Shown: one piece after another, positions 8,010 through 14,261 of the stretch
Layout of the letters: each line of letters opens with the position of its first letter
Position numbering within the stretch: position 1 is the first letter of the stretch
IMG/VR virus record: IMGVR_UViG_3300048925_000653
Location: 1 to 24,467 of that record
Length of the DNA stretch: 24,467 bases
Reading direction: 5' to 3' (one strand)
DNA from: a virus
Made by a program: the position numbers and the translations under genes
The notes under the pieces: model-generated
Databases searched by the model: none
Told to the model about the DNA's origin: nothing
What the model saw: the letters and a program-made list of their open reading frames with translations, nothing else

Positions 8010-8205
8010 AATACTCTCCGTTACTTCAACAATACTTTAAATTTGGCCAAATACTGCAAGTCAAACTTGCAAGTAAAAACGAGCAGATTACCAATTTCAA
8101 AACGTTAATCTGCTTTTGCGAGAATTTAGGGCGGGGGACGGTCCTACGGCCAAAAGCCCCAGACTTTCGACATCCCCCCCCATCATCGGCCTCGGCGGCG
8201 TGATC
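8010..8205 (-). other. Non-coding region between HNH and terminase genes; candidate cos/packaging region
   Basis: These 196 bases carry no convincing gene; the overlapping frames have no ribosome site or protein-like composition. The interval between an HNH gene and a P27 small terminase gene is where cos sites of many HK97-like phages lie, and the HNH protein takes part in cos cleavage in some of them. It has a run of eight C on the top strand (about 8174-8183) and a GC-rich block about 8140-8180, then an AT-rich block (about 8020-8110) next to terS. No cut site can be identified by eye. Confidence 0.35.
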
Positions 8206-8529
8206 TCACCCCTTCGGCCATCCATCCGTGCCGATCTCGATACGCTGGCGAGGCGGATTGCGACCCTGGGCTCTCGCGGATTCCTCATGCGTCTTGGCGT
8301 CGTGGCAGGGACCGCATGCGCCCTGATAGTTCTCGCGCTCATCGGTGCCGCCCTCGGCCTTCGGCACGATATGATCAGCAATTGTCGATGGCGTGTGACG
8401 TGGCGGGTCCATGGCCAAACAGATGCGGCATAGCGGCTCTTCGGCCAGCACGATCTTGCGCATGCGCTCATGATCGCGCCCATATCCGCGCTCTTGCCTG
8501 CTCTTGGTCGTTGATGACCAGCCGGCCAT
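8206..8529 (-). CDS. Phage HNH endonuclease
   Basis: At 107 residues from the ATG at 8529, it contains CRIC (34-37), ADHIVPKAEGG (51-61), Asn67 and CGPCHDAKTHE (72-82). This is the complete HNH pattern with two Cys pairs (C34/C37, C72/C75) for a structural zinc and Asp52-His53/Asn67/His76 for the active site. HNH proteins in this exact place, upstream of terminase, assist DNA packaging and cos cleavage in HK97-like phages. A longer in-frame reading back to 8655 is rejected because it would run through a strong terminator hairpin (8546-8581), and ATG 8529 has GAGG at correct spacing. It is the first gene of the late operon. Confidence 0.88.
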   Translation of the reverse strand: MAGWSSTTKSRQERGYGRDHERMRKIVLAEEPLCRICLAMDPPRHTPSTIADHIVPKAEGGTDERENYQGACGPCHDAKTHEESARAQGRNPPRQRIEIGTDGWPKG

Positions 8530-8545
8530 GGGCGCCTCATTAGAT

Positions 8546-8581
8546 AAAAAAAAGCGCCTCAGGCCTAACTGGCCGAGACGC
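8546..8581 (-). terminator. Strong rho-independent terminator just upstream of the late operon
   Basis: On the minus strand GCGTCTCGGCC pairs with GGCCTGAGGCGC (one bulged base, one G-U pair) and is followed directly by eight T. It stops bottom-strand transcription only about 17 bases before the HNH start, so all late genes lie behind it. In lambda the same place is held by tR', which is overcome by the Q antiterminator. Confidence 0.85.
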
Positions 8582-8772
8582 AAATTCAGACGATGACTTG
8601 TTTTGGCGTCGTAATGCCCCCACGTCAAGCGTCTCGTTTCGTCGCGATATGACAAACAATGTTGGTTGAGGCTCGTTTGCTCGTCCGCCTACTTCAACCG
8701 CAAACTAACACATTGATTTGCGGCATTCTTTTGCGCTGAATTCGACCTTGACTGCTGGCTCAATCGAACCAA

Positions 8773-8801
8773 ATTATACCGTTAAGAGATATAAATCTAT
8801 T
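8773..8801 (-). promoter_or_regulatory. Candidate late promoter (pR'-like), minus strand
   Basis: A perfect TATAAT lies at 8778-8773 on the minus strand; the -35 at 17-bp spacing (8801-8796, AATAGA) is poor, as expected for an activator- or Q-dependent promoter. Transcription would start near 8766 and reach the terminator at 8546 after about 220 bases, without any ORF. The box sits right after the stop of the membrane-protein gene in AT-rich DNA, so a chance match is possible. Confidence 0.35.
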
Positions 8802-9363
8802 AAGTCTCGGCATCGTCATCGAATACCGAGGAATTCAGAAGTGGCTCAATCATCTTTGAAAGCTCCATTCTGCGGCGGTCGACCTCGTAGGTTACTGCCA
8901 TCAGGGATCGCATATCATCTTCGTCAATCGGGCGACCTGAACGAGCATGGGTCGTCAGTTCGTCGAATATTAGGCTACACGCGGCCAACATCTCGCTGCA
9001 GTAACTGCCAAAAATTATTGCATTTTCCTTAATTTTTTCAGCCTGTTGCGCTAGCTGGATTGTTCGGGCCAGCCTCGCATCGGAAGCGCGTTCATTTCGC
9101 CGTTGCGCAAAGCTCGACATTATTGATCCGACGGCTAAAATCATGATGCAGCCGGTCAGGCTGTAGGTGAAAGCGACACCAGCAGTTTGTGCCAAGCCGT
9201 TGCTTTGATAAAATCGATAGAGCGGTATTATCGCTGTAGAAATAACTAAGTTGCCGCCCGCAACGGCGACGACGATCATTAAAAACACCAAAAAACATCG
9301 AGCGGCATTAGCGCCCATATATTTCTCGATTGTCTCTGTTAACGATCCAAGACCTAAGTCCAT
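8800..9363 (-). CDS. Two-helix inner-membrane protein, unknown function (probable cargo gene)
   Basis: This 187-residue protein has two clear membrane spans, about 23-45 (ARCFLVFLMIVVAVAGGNLVI) and about 62-85 (GVAFTYSLTGCIMILAVGSIM). They are followed by a long charged helical cytoplasmic domain (QRRNERASDARLARTIQLAQQAEKIKENAI...). There is no recognisable enzyme motif. The ATG has GAGG upstream. The gene is AT-richer than the phage core genes around it and lies with a HEPN/Abi-like gene between the replication/regulatory block and the late operon, a usual site for accessory (moron) genes. Its function is unknown; superinfection exclusion or a partner role for the neighbouring Abi-like protein are guesses from context. 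Confidence 0.7.
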   Translation of the reverse strand: MDLGLGSLTETIEKYMGANAARCFLVFLMIVVAVAGGNLVISTAIIPLYRFYQSNGLAQTAGVAFTYSLTGCIMILAVGSIMSSFAQRRNERASDARLARTIQLAQQAEKIKENAIIFGSYCSEMLAACSLIFDELTTHARSGRPIDEDDMRSLMAVTYEVDRRRMELSKMIEPLLNSSVFDDDAET

Positions 9364-9430
9364 TTCAGCCTCAATTATTCAGATCTACTCAACCGATGCC
9401 ACGATCGAGCACAATCAGGTTTGACGCAAC

Positions 9431-10111
9431 TTATCGCGGTCGCTCTCGAATTACCTTTGGGACGCAAGAATGCTCTCTCGTCCATTCTCGTGTGTCAATG
9501 CAGATCCAACCGAGCATTTTCAGTATATTGCTGTAATTGCCGCTTAAGTCCTGACCGATTAGCGGCTCTTGGTGGAAAATGCGGTTGCGCCAGTCCTGGA
9601 TCTTTGTCCCAACCCTACTGACGTCGTTCATCGTTTCACCCGCTGATAAGTTCGGAAAAGCCTCTTGCGAGTGACGTGTCCAAATCAATGGGACGTAATT
9701 TCTGCGGAGGAGAGATACCCAAAACCCTAGCGATAATGAGGCTAGCAACTGAGGGGTGGTAGGAACGCGTCCATATATGTTATTGTAACGTGTTTCCGCT
9801 TTGGTGAGCTCAACGACGGCCTTAAGCCCCAACGCAGCTCGGCAAGCGTCATTAAAACACCAATTTTCGCCGTATTGATCGCAAAGTGCATCGTGGCAGA
9901 CATTCCTAAGAGCCACCTCAACTGTTTGTAGCGGGAAATGGAAACTCTGGCCCACTGCTGCGTTCCATAGATACAGTTTGATGGCAACGTCGTCCCTAAA
10001 GCCGCTAGCCATCCGGTAAGTGCGCAACCTTTCAGGTGAAACCGTCCTTTTGAAGGCTGTCATTAACTCAGGGCTAACCTGCCCTGCGATAGGGACTTGA
10101 CGAATGGGCAT
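9431..10111 (-). CDS. Abi-like HEPN-domain protein (probable abortive-infection factor)
   Basis: This 226-residue all-helical protein resembles the Abi-like group. It has ISPERLRTY-type N-terminus (SPERLRTYRM, 25-34), AIKLYLWNAAVGQSFHFPLQTVEVALRN (43-70), LLASLSLGFWVSLLRRNYVPLIW (122-144), and a C-terminal RNRIFHQEPL (175-184) followed by a helix ending in GW. RNRIFH is the R-N-x3-H (Rx4-6H) motif of HEPN ribonucleases, in which Arg175, Asn176 and His180 would be catalytic. Abi-like HEPN proteins act in anti-phage abortive infection, probably by RNA cleavage. Here it is carried within the prophage next to a membrane-protein gene in AT-richer DNA, so it is a likely lysogen-defence gene. Family by motif; toxicity and trigger are unknown. 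Confidence 0.72.
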   Translation of the reverse strand: MPIRQVPIAGQVSPELMTAFKRTVSPERLRTYRMASGFRDDVAIKLYLWNAAVGQSFHFPLQTVEVALRNVCHDALCDQYGENWCFNDACRAALGLKAVVELTKAETRYNNIYGRVPTTPQLLASLSLGFWVSLLRRNYVPLIWTRHSQEAFPNLSAGETMNDVSRVGTKIQDWRNRIFHQEPLIGQDLSGNYSNILKMLGWICIDTREWTREHSCVPKVIRERPR

Positions 10112-10169
10112 TGAGAGTCCAGTTCACGAGTGAGAGCCGAGTTTCGTAAGAGATTCGGACCAGATAGAG

Positions 10170-10210
10170 CCCCCGGACAGCTGCAAGGCCCTCCGGGGGT
10201 TTCGCTTTTT
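10170..10210 (+). terminator. Rho-independent terminator, top strand, with no gene in front of it
   Basis: The arms are CCCCCGGA and TCCGGGGG (about 10170-10177 and 10192-10199) with a 14-base loop, followed by TTTCGCTTTTT. The T-tract works for the top strand only, but all neighbouring genes are on the bottom strand. It lies between the Abi-like gene and the winged-helix gene and may end antisense transcripts or a small RNA. On the bottom strand it could act as a weak hairpin after the gene ending at 10219. Confidence 0.6.
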
Positions 10211-10218
10211 GAAGCGTG

Positions 10219-10683
10219 TCAAATTTCAGGCCGGGGCGGCGCAAGCTGATCCCGCGGCCAATAACCTGCGCCGGTGTTGATAAATTGCTTCGACCGCCAC
10301 ATGATTGTGCCCAAGTTACGGGCCTTATCTTGGCCTCCAATAACCAGCCCCATTTTTTCGATCGGCTCAATTAACTCGTAGCGATTGAGCGGCTCCCCAG
10401 CAGCCAAAATCGCCACCAGAGCAGCTCCTGCAATATCTTCCGGAGACGAGCCGTTCGGCCCCCTGCCACCACGCGACGACTTTTCGATGGCTGATCGCAC
10501 GTCGGGCGTCCACTCCACGGGCAAAACAACAGCCCCAGGGTTGTCGTCGACAAACTGGTCGACGAACCGTTCAATCTCGGCCTTTACCGAATTATACCTA
10601 TCGATCGCAGCGTCGATTTTTTCGATCTCTAACGCCAACTTAGCGCGGCGCTCGACGAGCCTCTCAACTGGATCTTTCTGCAT
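10219..10683 (-). CDS. Coiled-coil + winged-helix (HARE-HTH-like) protein
   Basis: The start at 10683 (MQKDPVERLVERRAKL) is set by a perfect GGAGGT nine bases upstream; 154 residues. Residues 5-50 form a charged coiled coil (ERRAKLALEIEKIDAAIDRYNSVKAEIERF). Residues about 95-150 look like a HARE/winged-helix fold: GEPLNRYELIEPIEKMGLVI, GGQDKARNLGTIMWRS, then FINTGAGYWP. The 'GG.D..RNL.TI......F...G.GYW' sequence is typical of HARE-HTH-like domains, which bind nucleic acid or act in regulation. It lies after the replication block and before the late operon, so it may be a late regulator or a cargo-linked regulator. A weak TATGAT box precedes it on the bottom strand. Confidence 0.65.
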   Translation of the reverse strand: MQKDPVERLVERRAKLALEIEKIDAAIDRYNSVKAEIERFVDQFVDDNPGAVVLPVEWTPDVRSAIEKSSRGGRGPNGSSPEDIAGAALVAILAAGEPLNRYELIEPIEKMGLVIGGQDKARNLGTIMWRSKQFINTGAGYWPRDQLAPPRPEI

Positions 10684-10812
10684 ACTTACCTCCGCGACAG
10701 GAATCATATCGCACATCAACACACAGAATTCAACGCGTATGTCATATGGAGCAAGAATTCTTTCATGCACTCTATCAGCGTTGGATGTGAGTGGAGGGAG
10801 ACATCAGCTCAC

Positions 10813-11496
10813 TCAGCCACCTCGCATTCGCGCTTGCTGAGGCACCATCCATTCGTGATGTTTCAAAGCCAGTTCGCTGACAGTCATGACAAATAGCGCT
10901 GATACGCGCTCGCGAGTGCGACTGACTGATTTTCGGACATGCCGCTGGGCACACAGGCGCCGCGCTGTCTCGATGAAACTCTCACCATCCTTCATGACTG
11001 CATCAAACGCGGCGCAACTGTCAGGCGCCAAACCGGCGCGGACGATCGCAATCGCGGACTGTGCCATGAGCGCTGCCTCGTGCGTGGGAATATGGGAGGC
11101 AGCAGCGCCCCCACCGCCGGAGAAGTCGAGGCTGCTTTTGACGGATACGCTGTCGGCGCGGTCGAGTGTGTCCTGATACCATTCCAGAAAGGCCCCAATC
11201 ATTTTCTCGGACACCGGTTTGCCGTCGTGCATGGCCTTGCGGAAGACGCCGCGCGCCAGCATCTCGCGCCATGCCGGCTGGATGCGCAACGCCTTGTGGC
11301 GAACCATAGCGCCACGGATGATCACGTCGCCGCCGGGATCTTCGGCCAGGTCGACAATCTCGACGTTCCGGCGATCCAGCCGCGCACCGTTGCTCAGTGC
11401 CTGGGTGATGAGCGGATGCAGCGGCGCGGGGGCGGGCTGCTTGGTCTTGCTGATGCGCTGGCTCGTCGAGCGGCGCGCTTTGGTCTTGGCGATCAT
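10813..11496 (-). CDS. Unknown phage protein at the end of the early operon; late-regulator position
   Basis: This 227-residue protein begins with a basic Lys/Ser/Thr/Pro-rich tail (1-28). A beta-like part (EIVDLAEDPGGDVIIRGAMVRHKAL) is followed by helices, a Gly/Ala-rich loop (DFSGGGGAAASHIPTHEAAL), and a C-terminal helical domain (AIAIVRAGLAPDSCAAFDAVMKDGESFIETARRLC...RVSALFVMTVSELALKH). The last part has the feel of a DUF6456- or sigma-like DNA-binding helical domain, but I cannot name a family with confidence. The ATG overlaps the initiator stop (ATGA), so it is made with the replication proteins. In lambdoid phages this end-of-early-operon slot is held by the antiterminator Q; that role here is a hypothesis. 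Confidence 0.6.
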   Translation of the reverse strand: MIAKTKARRSTSQRISKTKQPAPAPLHPLITQALSNGARLDRRNVEIVDLAEDPGGDVIIRGAMVRHKALRIQPAWREMLARGVFRKAMHDGKPVSEKMIGAFLEWYQDTLDRADSVSVKSSLDFSGGGGAAASHIPTHEAALMAQSAIAIVRAGLAPDSCAAFDAVMKDGESFIETARRLCAQRHVRKSVSRTRERVSALFVMTVSELALKHHEWMVPQQARMRGG

Positions 11497-12650
11497 GGGC
11501 GGTCTTTCTTGGGGGCCGGTGGAGCGGCCTTGCGTGGGGACTTGGTGACTTCGGCGCGGATGAATTCGACGGCGATGCCTGTTCGCTGGACGGCTTGGAG
11601 CAGCGGCGCGGAATAGTTGTTCTCGATGTAGCCAGCCGCGAAGGACGTCGGCGCGACGACGCGCAGCGTGTCGTCATCGATGAGCAGCGCCGTCTCTTCG
11701 AAGACGCGGGCATAGGTCGCCTTGCCGACGATCTGGGCGAGGGTTTTGCGCAGCCCGTCGGCCGTGCCGCCCTCAACCAAGCGTTCGGCGACCGGCTGGA
11801 CGGCTGGGACGTCGCCATTCGCCACGGTCGAACGGGCAACCTTCGCGAAGCTGGTCCCTGCTTTGCCGGCGCGCATCGCCTTGTCGTGATCACCGATCAG
11901 CCATTTGGCGTGGGTAGAGGCCCAATCCTTTTTGCAGGCCCGGGTGCCAGCTTCTGTGTGGTAGTGCAGCCGGAACCTCTCGCTCGCCGCCTCGTATGCG
12001 CCCTTCGGCCACTCCCGCACCAGTTCGCGGGCCATGGGTTGCAGGTCACCGATCGCCGGCGGCTGCCAGTCAGCAGGCAGGCGGTGGCCACGATCGGCTG
12101 CGGCTGGCTTTGCAGGCTTGGCCTTCTCCGGTTCGCCCTGCTCTTCCCGTTTGCCAGCACCAGCCGATATTTCTTCAATTTCATCGGTGGGGGTCTCATC
12201 TTCGTTAGAAGATGAAGGGGGAATAGGTTCCCTGAAAGGTTCCGTGTCCCTATTTTGGGACTCTTTCCGGGAAAAAGCGGAACTGTTCCGTTTTAGGGAC
12301 TGTCCCGATTTCGGAACTGTTCCGTTTCCGGCACTCTTTAATGTTGCCGGATCGCTGCCCAGATTGCCGCTGCCTTGGGTTTCCAGCGCGCGGAGGCGAT
12401 AGACCTTCACCTGATTGGTCCGGCCCCGGCGCTCGCCCGTATCCTCGATCAGCGCGGCCTCGGCCTCCAGACGCTGGAGCGATGCGATAACCGTCTTGCG
12501 GTTCAGGTCGCTGAAGTCGCACAGCCACTGGATGGACGGATAGGCGCAGTGATTGGCATCGGCGCAGGACGCGAGCCCGAGCAGCACCAGCTTTGCCGAT
12601 GACGAGCCGGGGCGCTGCTTGGCCGCCCAGCTTTGCGTTTCCCAGCTCAT
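11493..12650 (-). CDS. Phage replication initiator: N-terminal winged helix, C-terminal DnaA-N-like domain
   Basis: This is a 385-residue protein. Residues 1-90 are a helix-turn-helix domain (HTH_36 type: SSAKLVLLGLASCADANHCAYPSIQWLC, then NRKTVIASLQRLEAEAAL and a wing). Residues about 90-190 are a low-complexity hydrophilic linker. A segment LPADWQPP...REWPKGAYEAASERFRLHY..EAGTRACKKDWASTHAKWL (about 192-250) is typical of phage replication/DnaT-like proteins. Residues about 300-365 (LAQIVGKATYARVFEETALLIDDDTLRVVAPTSFAAGYIENNY) match the DnaA N-terminal helicase-contact domain. It should bind the phage origin and recruit host DnaB. The iterons at 12278-12324 lie in its own linker-coding part, as in lambda O. 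ATGA overlaps link it to methyltransferase and to the next gene. Confidence 0.8.
   Translation of the reverse strand: MSWETQSWAAKQRPGSSSAKLVLLGLASCADANHCAYPSIQWLCDFSDLNRKTVIASLQRLEAEAALIEDTGERRGRTNQVKVYRLRALETQGSGNLGSDPATLKSAGNGTVPKSGQSLKRNSSAFSRKESQNRDTEPFREPIPPSSSNEDETPTDEIEEISAGAGKREEQGEPEKAKPAKPAAADRGHRLPADWQPPAIGDLQPMARELVREWPKGAYEAASERFRLHYHTEAGTRACKKDWASTHAKWLIGDHDKAMRAGKAGTSFAKVARSTVANGDVPAVQPVAERLVEGGTADGLRKTLAQIVGKATYARVFEETALLIDDDTLRVVAPTSFAAGYIENNYSAPLLQAVQRTGIAVEFIRAEVTKSPRKAAPPAPKKDRP
12225..12341. repeat. Iteron cluster inside the initiator gene: candidate phage replication origin
   Basis: Three 13-bp palindromic units stand at an exact 17-bp period: CGGAACTGTTCCG (12278-12290), AGGGACTGTCCCG (12295-12307) and CGGAACTGTTCCG (12312-12324), each followed by a T/A-rich 4-base spacer. 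A degenerate copy starts at 12329. To the left are GTCCC-N6-GGGAC (12246-12261) and a 12-bp-spaced direct repeat of AGGTTCC (12225 and 12237). They fall in the linker-coding segment (about codons 109-125). This is the arrangement of origin iterons within an initiator gene. Confidence 0.7.
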
Positions 12651-13504
12651 GCCGCGCCGCCGCCAGCAGGAGCATCCGGAAAACTACCGAGTGGATAATT
12701 ACTCAGCGCAGGATTTACGTTTTCCGCACCCGACTCGAACGAAGTCCGCCGGCACTTGCGACCGTGCGATCGGCGGCAATCTCGGTCGGTGCCGGCGTGG
12801 GAGGCACCGACCGAGATATCGCTTGGTGATATTGTCATGGCCGCCGCTGCGCGCAGGCGAGTGCATGCGGTTGCGAAATGCGCCGGGTTCTTCTCGATGC
12901 CGACGAAGCGCTTGCCGGCTCGGATCGCCGCGACGCCGGTCGAACCAGTCCCCATGAAGGGATCGCAGACCGATTCACCGGCGACGTTGCGCATGATCTT
13001 GGCCATGACGGCGTCTGGCTTGACCGTGGGGTGATCCCAGACGCTGGTGCGCATCGTTCCGGCGTCTATCCAGCGATGCTTGTCATGGTGATCGCCTTCC
13101 GGCGCGAAGCCTCGGTTCCAAGCATGGATGAAGGGTTCGGTGTCGGAGAGATAGTGCTTGTTCGCCATGGGCGAAGGGTTGGGCTTTCGCCAGAAGAGCA
13201 GGCAAAACCGATGGAAGCTGCCATCCAGATCCCGGAGCAACTTGGGAAGCTGATCGTTATGGCAAAACACGACGACCGAGCCGCAGAGCAGCGGATTGAT
13301 GATGCTGTGATCAAAGCCTTGGTCTAGCCCCTCTTCGACGATGCGGTCCGCGCCAATGCGGGATTTGCGGAAACCGCCGCCGCCTGAATTGTCGAATAGA
13401 TAAGGCGGGTCCATCACGTCCGCGTCGAACCAGCCGAGCGTCGGGCGGATGATATAGGCGTCGCCCAGATAAAGGGTCGCATTGCCGATAGTGACCGGGC
13501 TCAT
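12647..13504 (-). CDS. DNA N6-adenine/N4-cytosine methyltransferase (beta-type motif order)
   Basis: The protein has 285 residues from ATG 13504, which overlaps the upstream stop (ATGA). DPPY (32-35) is the catalytic motif IV. HPTVKP (158-163) and DPFMGTGSTGVAAI (181-194), motif I that binds S-adenosylmethionine, come later, so the motif order is IV...I, as in the beta class. Such phage enzymes modify the phage DNA against host restriction or mark the origin. The specificity cannot be read. After the domain ends (about 222) there is an unusual 60-residue Ser/Gly/Arg tail which is encoded over a 15-bp perfect inverted repeat (12779-12817). Either the tail is a late addition or the DNA element there has its own function. 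Confidence 0.85.
   Translation of the reverse strand: MSPVTIGNATLYLGDAYIIRPTLGWFDADVMDPPYLFDNSGGGGFRKSRIGADRIVEEGLDQGFDHSIINPLLCGSVVVFCHNDQLPKLLRDLDGSFHRFCLLFWRKPNPSPMANKHYLSDTEPFIHAWNRGFAPEGDHHDKHRWIDAGTMRTSVWDHPTVKPDAVMAKIMRNVAGESVCDPFMGTGSTGVAAIRAGKRFVGIEKNPAHFATACTRLRAAAAMTISPSDISVGASHAGTDRDCRRSHGRKCRRTSFESGAENVNPALSNYPLGSFPDAPAGGGAA
12779..12817. repeat. Perfect 15-bp inverted repeat in the methyltransferase gene tail
   Basis: The left arm ATCTCGGTCGGTGCC (12779-12793), a 9-base loop and right arm GGCACCGACCGAGAT (12803-12817) match without mismatch. No T-tract follows on either strand, so it is not a normal terminator. It lies in the poorly conserved-looking tail of the methyltransferase gene, about 130 bases ahead of the initiator gene start (12650). 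A strong DNA-binding site, a translation-control hairpin or an origin-linked structure are possible. Confidence 0.75.
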
Positions 13505-13842
13505 TCCACCCACCCCTTTTCCGTCGCGAAGGCGAGCAGCATGGCCCGGCTGATGATTCGGTGAGATCCGACGATGAAGACGTTGCGACGCTCTTCGAAC
13601 ACGGGCTTGAAGCCGCGCTGGCGCAGATGCGTCTTGGCGCGCTCGATCGGCGTGGCGGCCAGCCTGGCGCGTTCCTCACGGTCGGCCAGCAGCTTCCGCG
13701 CGACCTTCCCGGCCTGATTGCGGCTGTTCTTGGCATTGCGCTGAAGCTGGCCCTTGCGGAGCCGCGCCATGCGCAGGCTTTCCTTGTCGAGCGGCGCGCC
13801 GAGCGGCACGACCTCGCCAATGGCATAGTCGCGCGGCTTCAT
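13501..13842 (-). CDS. Small basic phage protein (113 aa), unknown
   Basis: This is a 113-residue protein, rich in Arg/Lys (RMARLRKGQLQRNAKNSRNQAGKVARKLLADREERARLAATPIERAKTHLRQRGF, about 25-79), with a C-terminal strand-helix part (NVFIVGSHRIISRAMLLAFATEKGW). ATGA overlaps at both ends put it firmly in the early operon between DUF4326 and the methyltransferase. The high positive charge suggests nucleic-acid binding. No family is recognised. Confidence 0.65.
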   Translation of the reverse strand: MKPRDYAIGEVVPLGAPLDKESLRMARLRKGQLQRNAKNSRNQAGKVARKLLADREERARLAATPIERAKTHLRQRGFKPVFEERRNVFIVGSHRIISRAMLLAFATEKGWVE

Positions 13843-14261
13843 GGCTTGATCCTCCGATTGGCAAGCTCGATCAGCACGTCGGCGTGACAGGGCTCATCGG
13901 CACCGCACCAGCATGCGAGGTTCTTCCACCGCAGGTCGTCGAGGACGGCGTCGCGCAGGATGGCCCAGCCGGGCGCGCTCGATGTCGTGATGGCGTTGCG
14001 ATAGAGGTCGACCGCCTTCTGCTGCGCCTCTGCCTTGGTGGGAAACCACCAGCCCTCAATGCGATCGCCGGGCAGCTTGCAGAGCCAAGGCCCCATCATC
14101 ACCGGCATATTGTCCTCGCCGATATCGCCATTTGGCCGCATCTGGTCGAGAATGACGCGATAGGGATTGCCCCACTTGTGGGGGCGAGCCACGCTCTTGG
14201 CATCGGCAGGCATGCGCCAGCCGCGCGTGCGGCGCAGCTGGATGCGGACGGGCTTGTTCAT
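13839..14261 (-). CDS. DUF4326 family protein
   Basis: The start at 14261 (MNKPVRIQLRRTRGW) is chosen because it overlaps the stop of the RusA gene as ATGA, like its neighbours; 140 residues. RIQLRRTRGWRMPADAKSVARPHKWGNPY at the N-terminus and LRWKNLACWCGADEPCHADVLIELANR at the C-terminus are the two hallmark segments of DUF4326, which ends in a C-W-C-x(5)-C-H-A-D cluster that may bind metal or nucleotide. The biochemical role of DUF4326 is not known; it is common in phages and often sits with nucleotide or DNA metabolism genes, as here with a resolvase and a methyltransferase. Confidence 0.85.
   Translation of the reverse strand: MNKPVRIQLRRTRGWRMPADAKSVARPHKWGNPYRVILDQMRPNGDIGEDNMPVMMGPWLCKLPGDRIEGWWFPTKAEAQQKAVDLYRNAITTSSAPGWAILRDAVLDDLRWKNLACWCGADEPCHADVLIELANRRIKP

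Noticed and set aside
8097-8540. Bottom-strand frame overlapping HNH and the gap before terS
   Set aside because: Arg/Pro-rich shadow composition, no ribosome site, in antiphase with a clear HNH gene.
8530-8655. Longer N-terminus of the HNH gene
   Set aside because: The extension would cover a full terminator with eight T; the ATG at 8529 has its own ribosome site.
12278-12324. CRISPR-like short repeats
   Set aside because: Period of 17 bp with 4-base spacers and palindromic units; too short for CRISPR, fits iterons.
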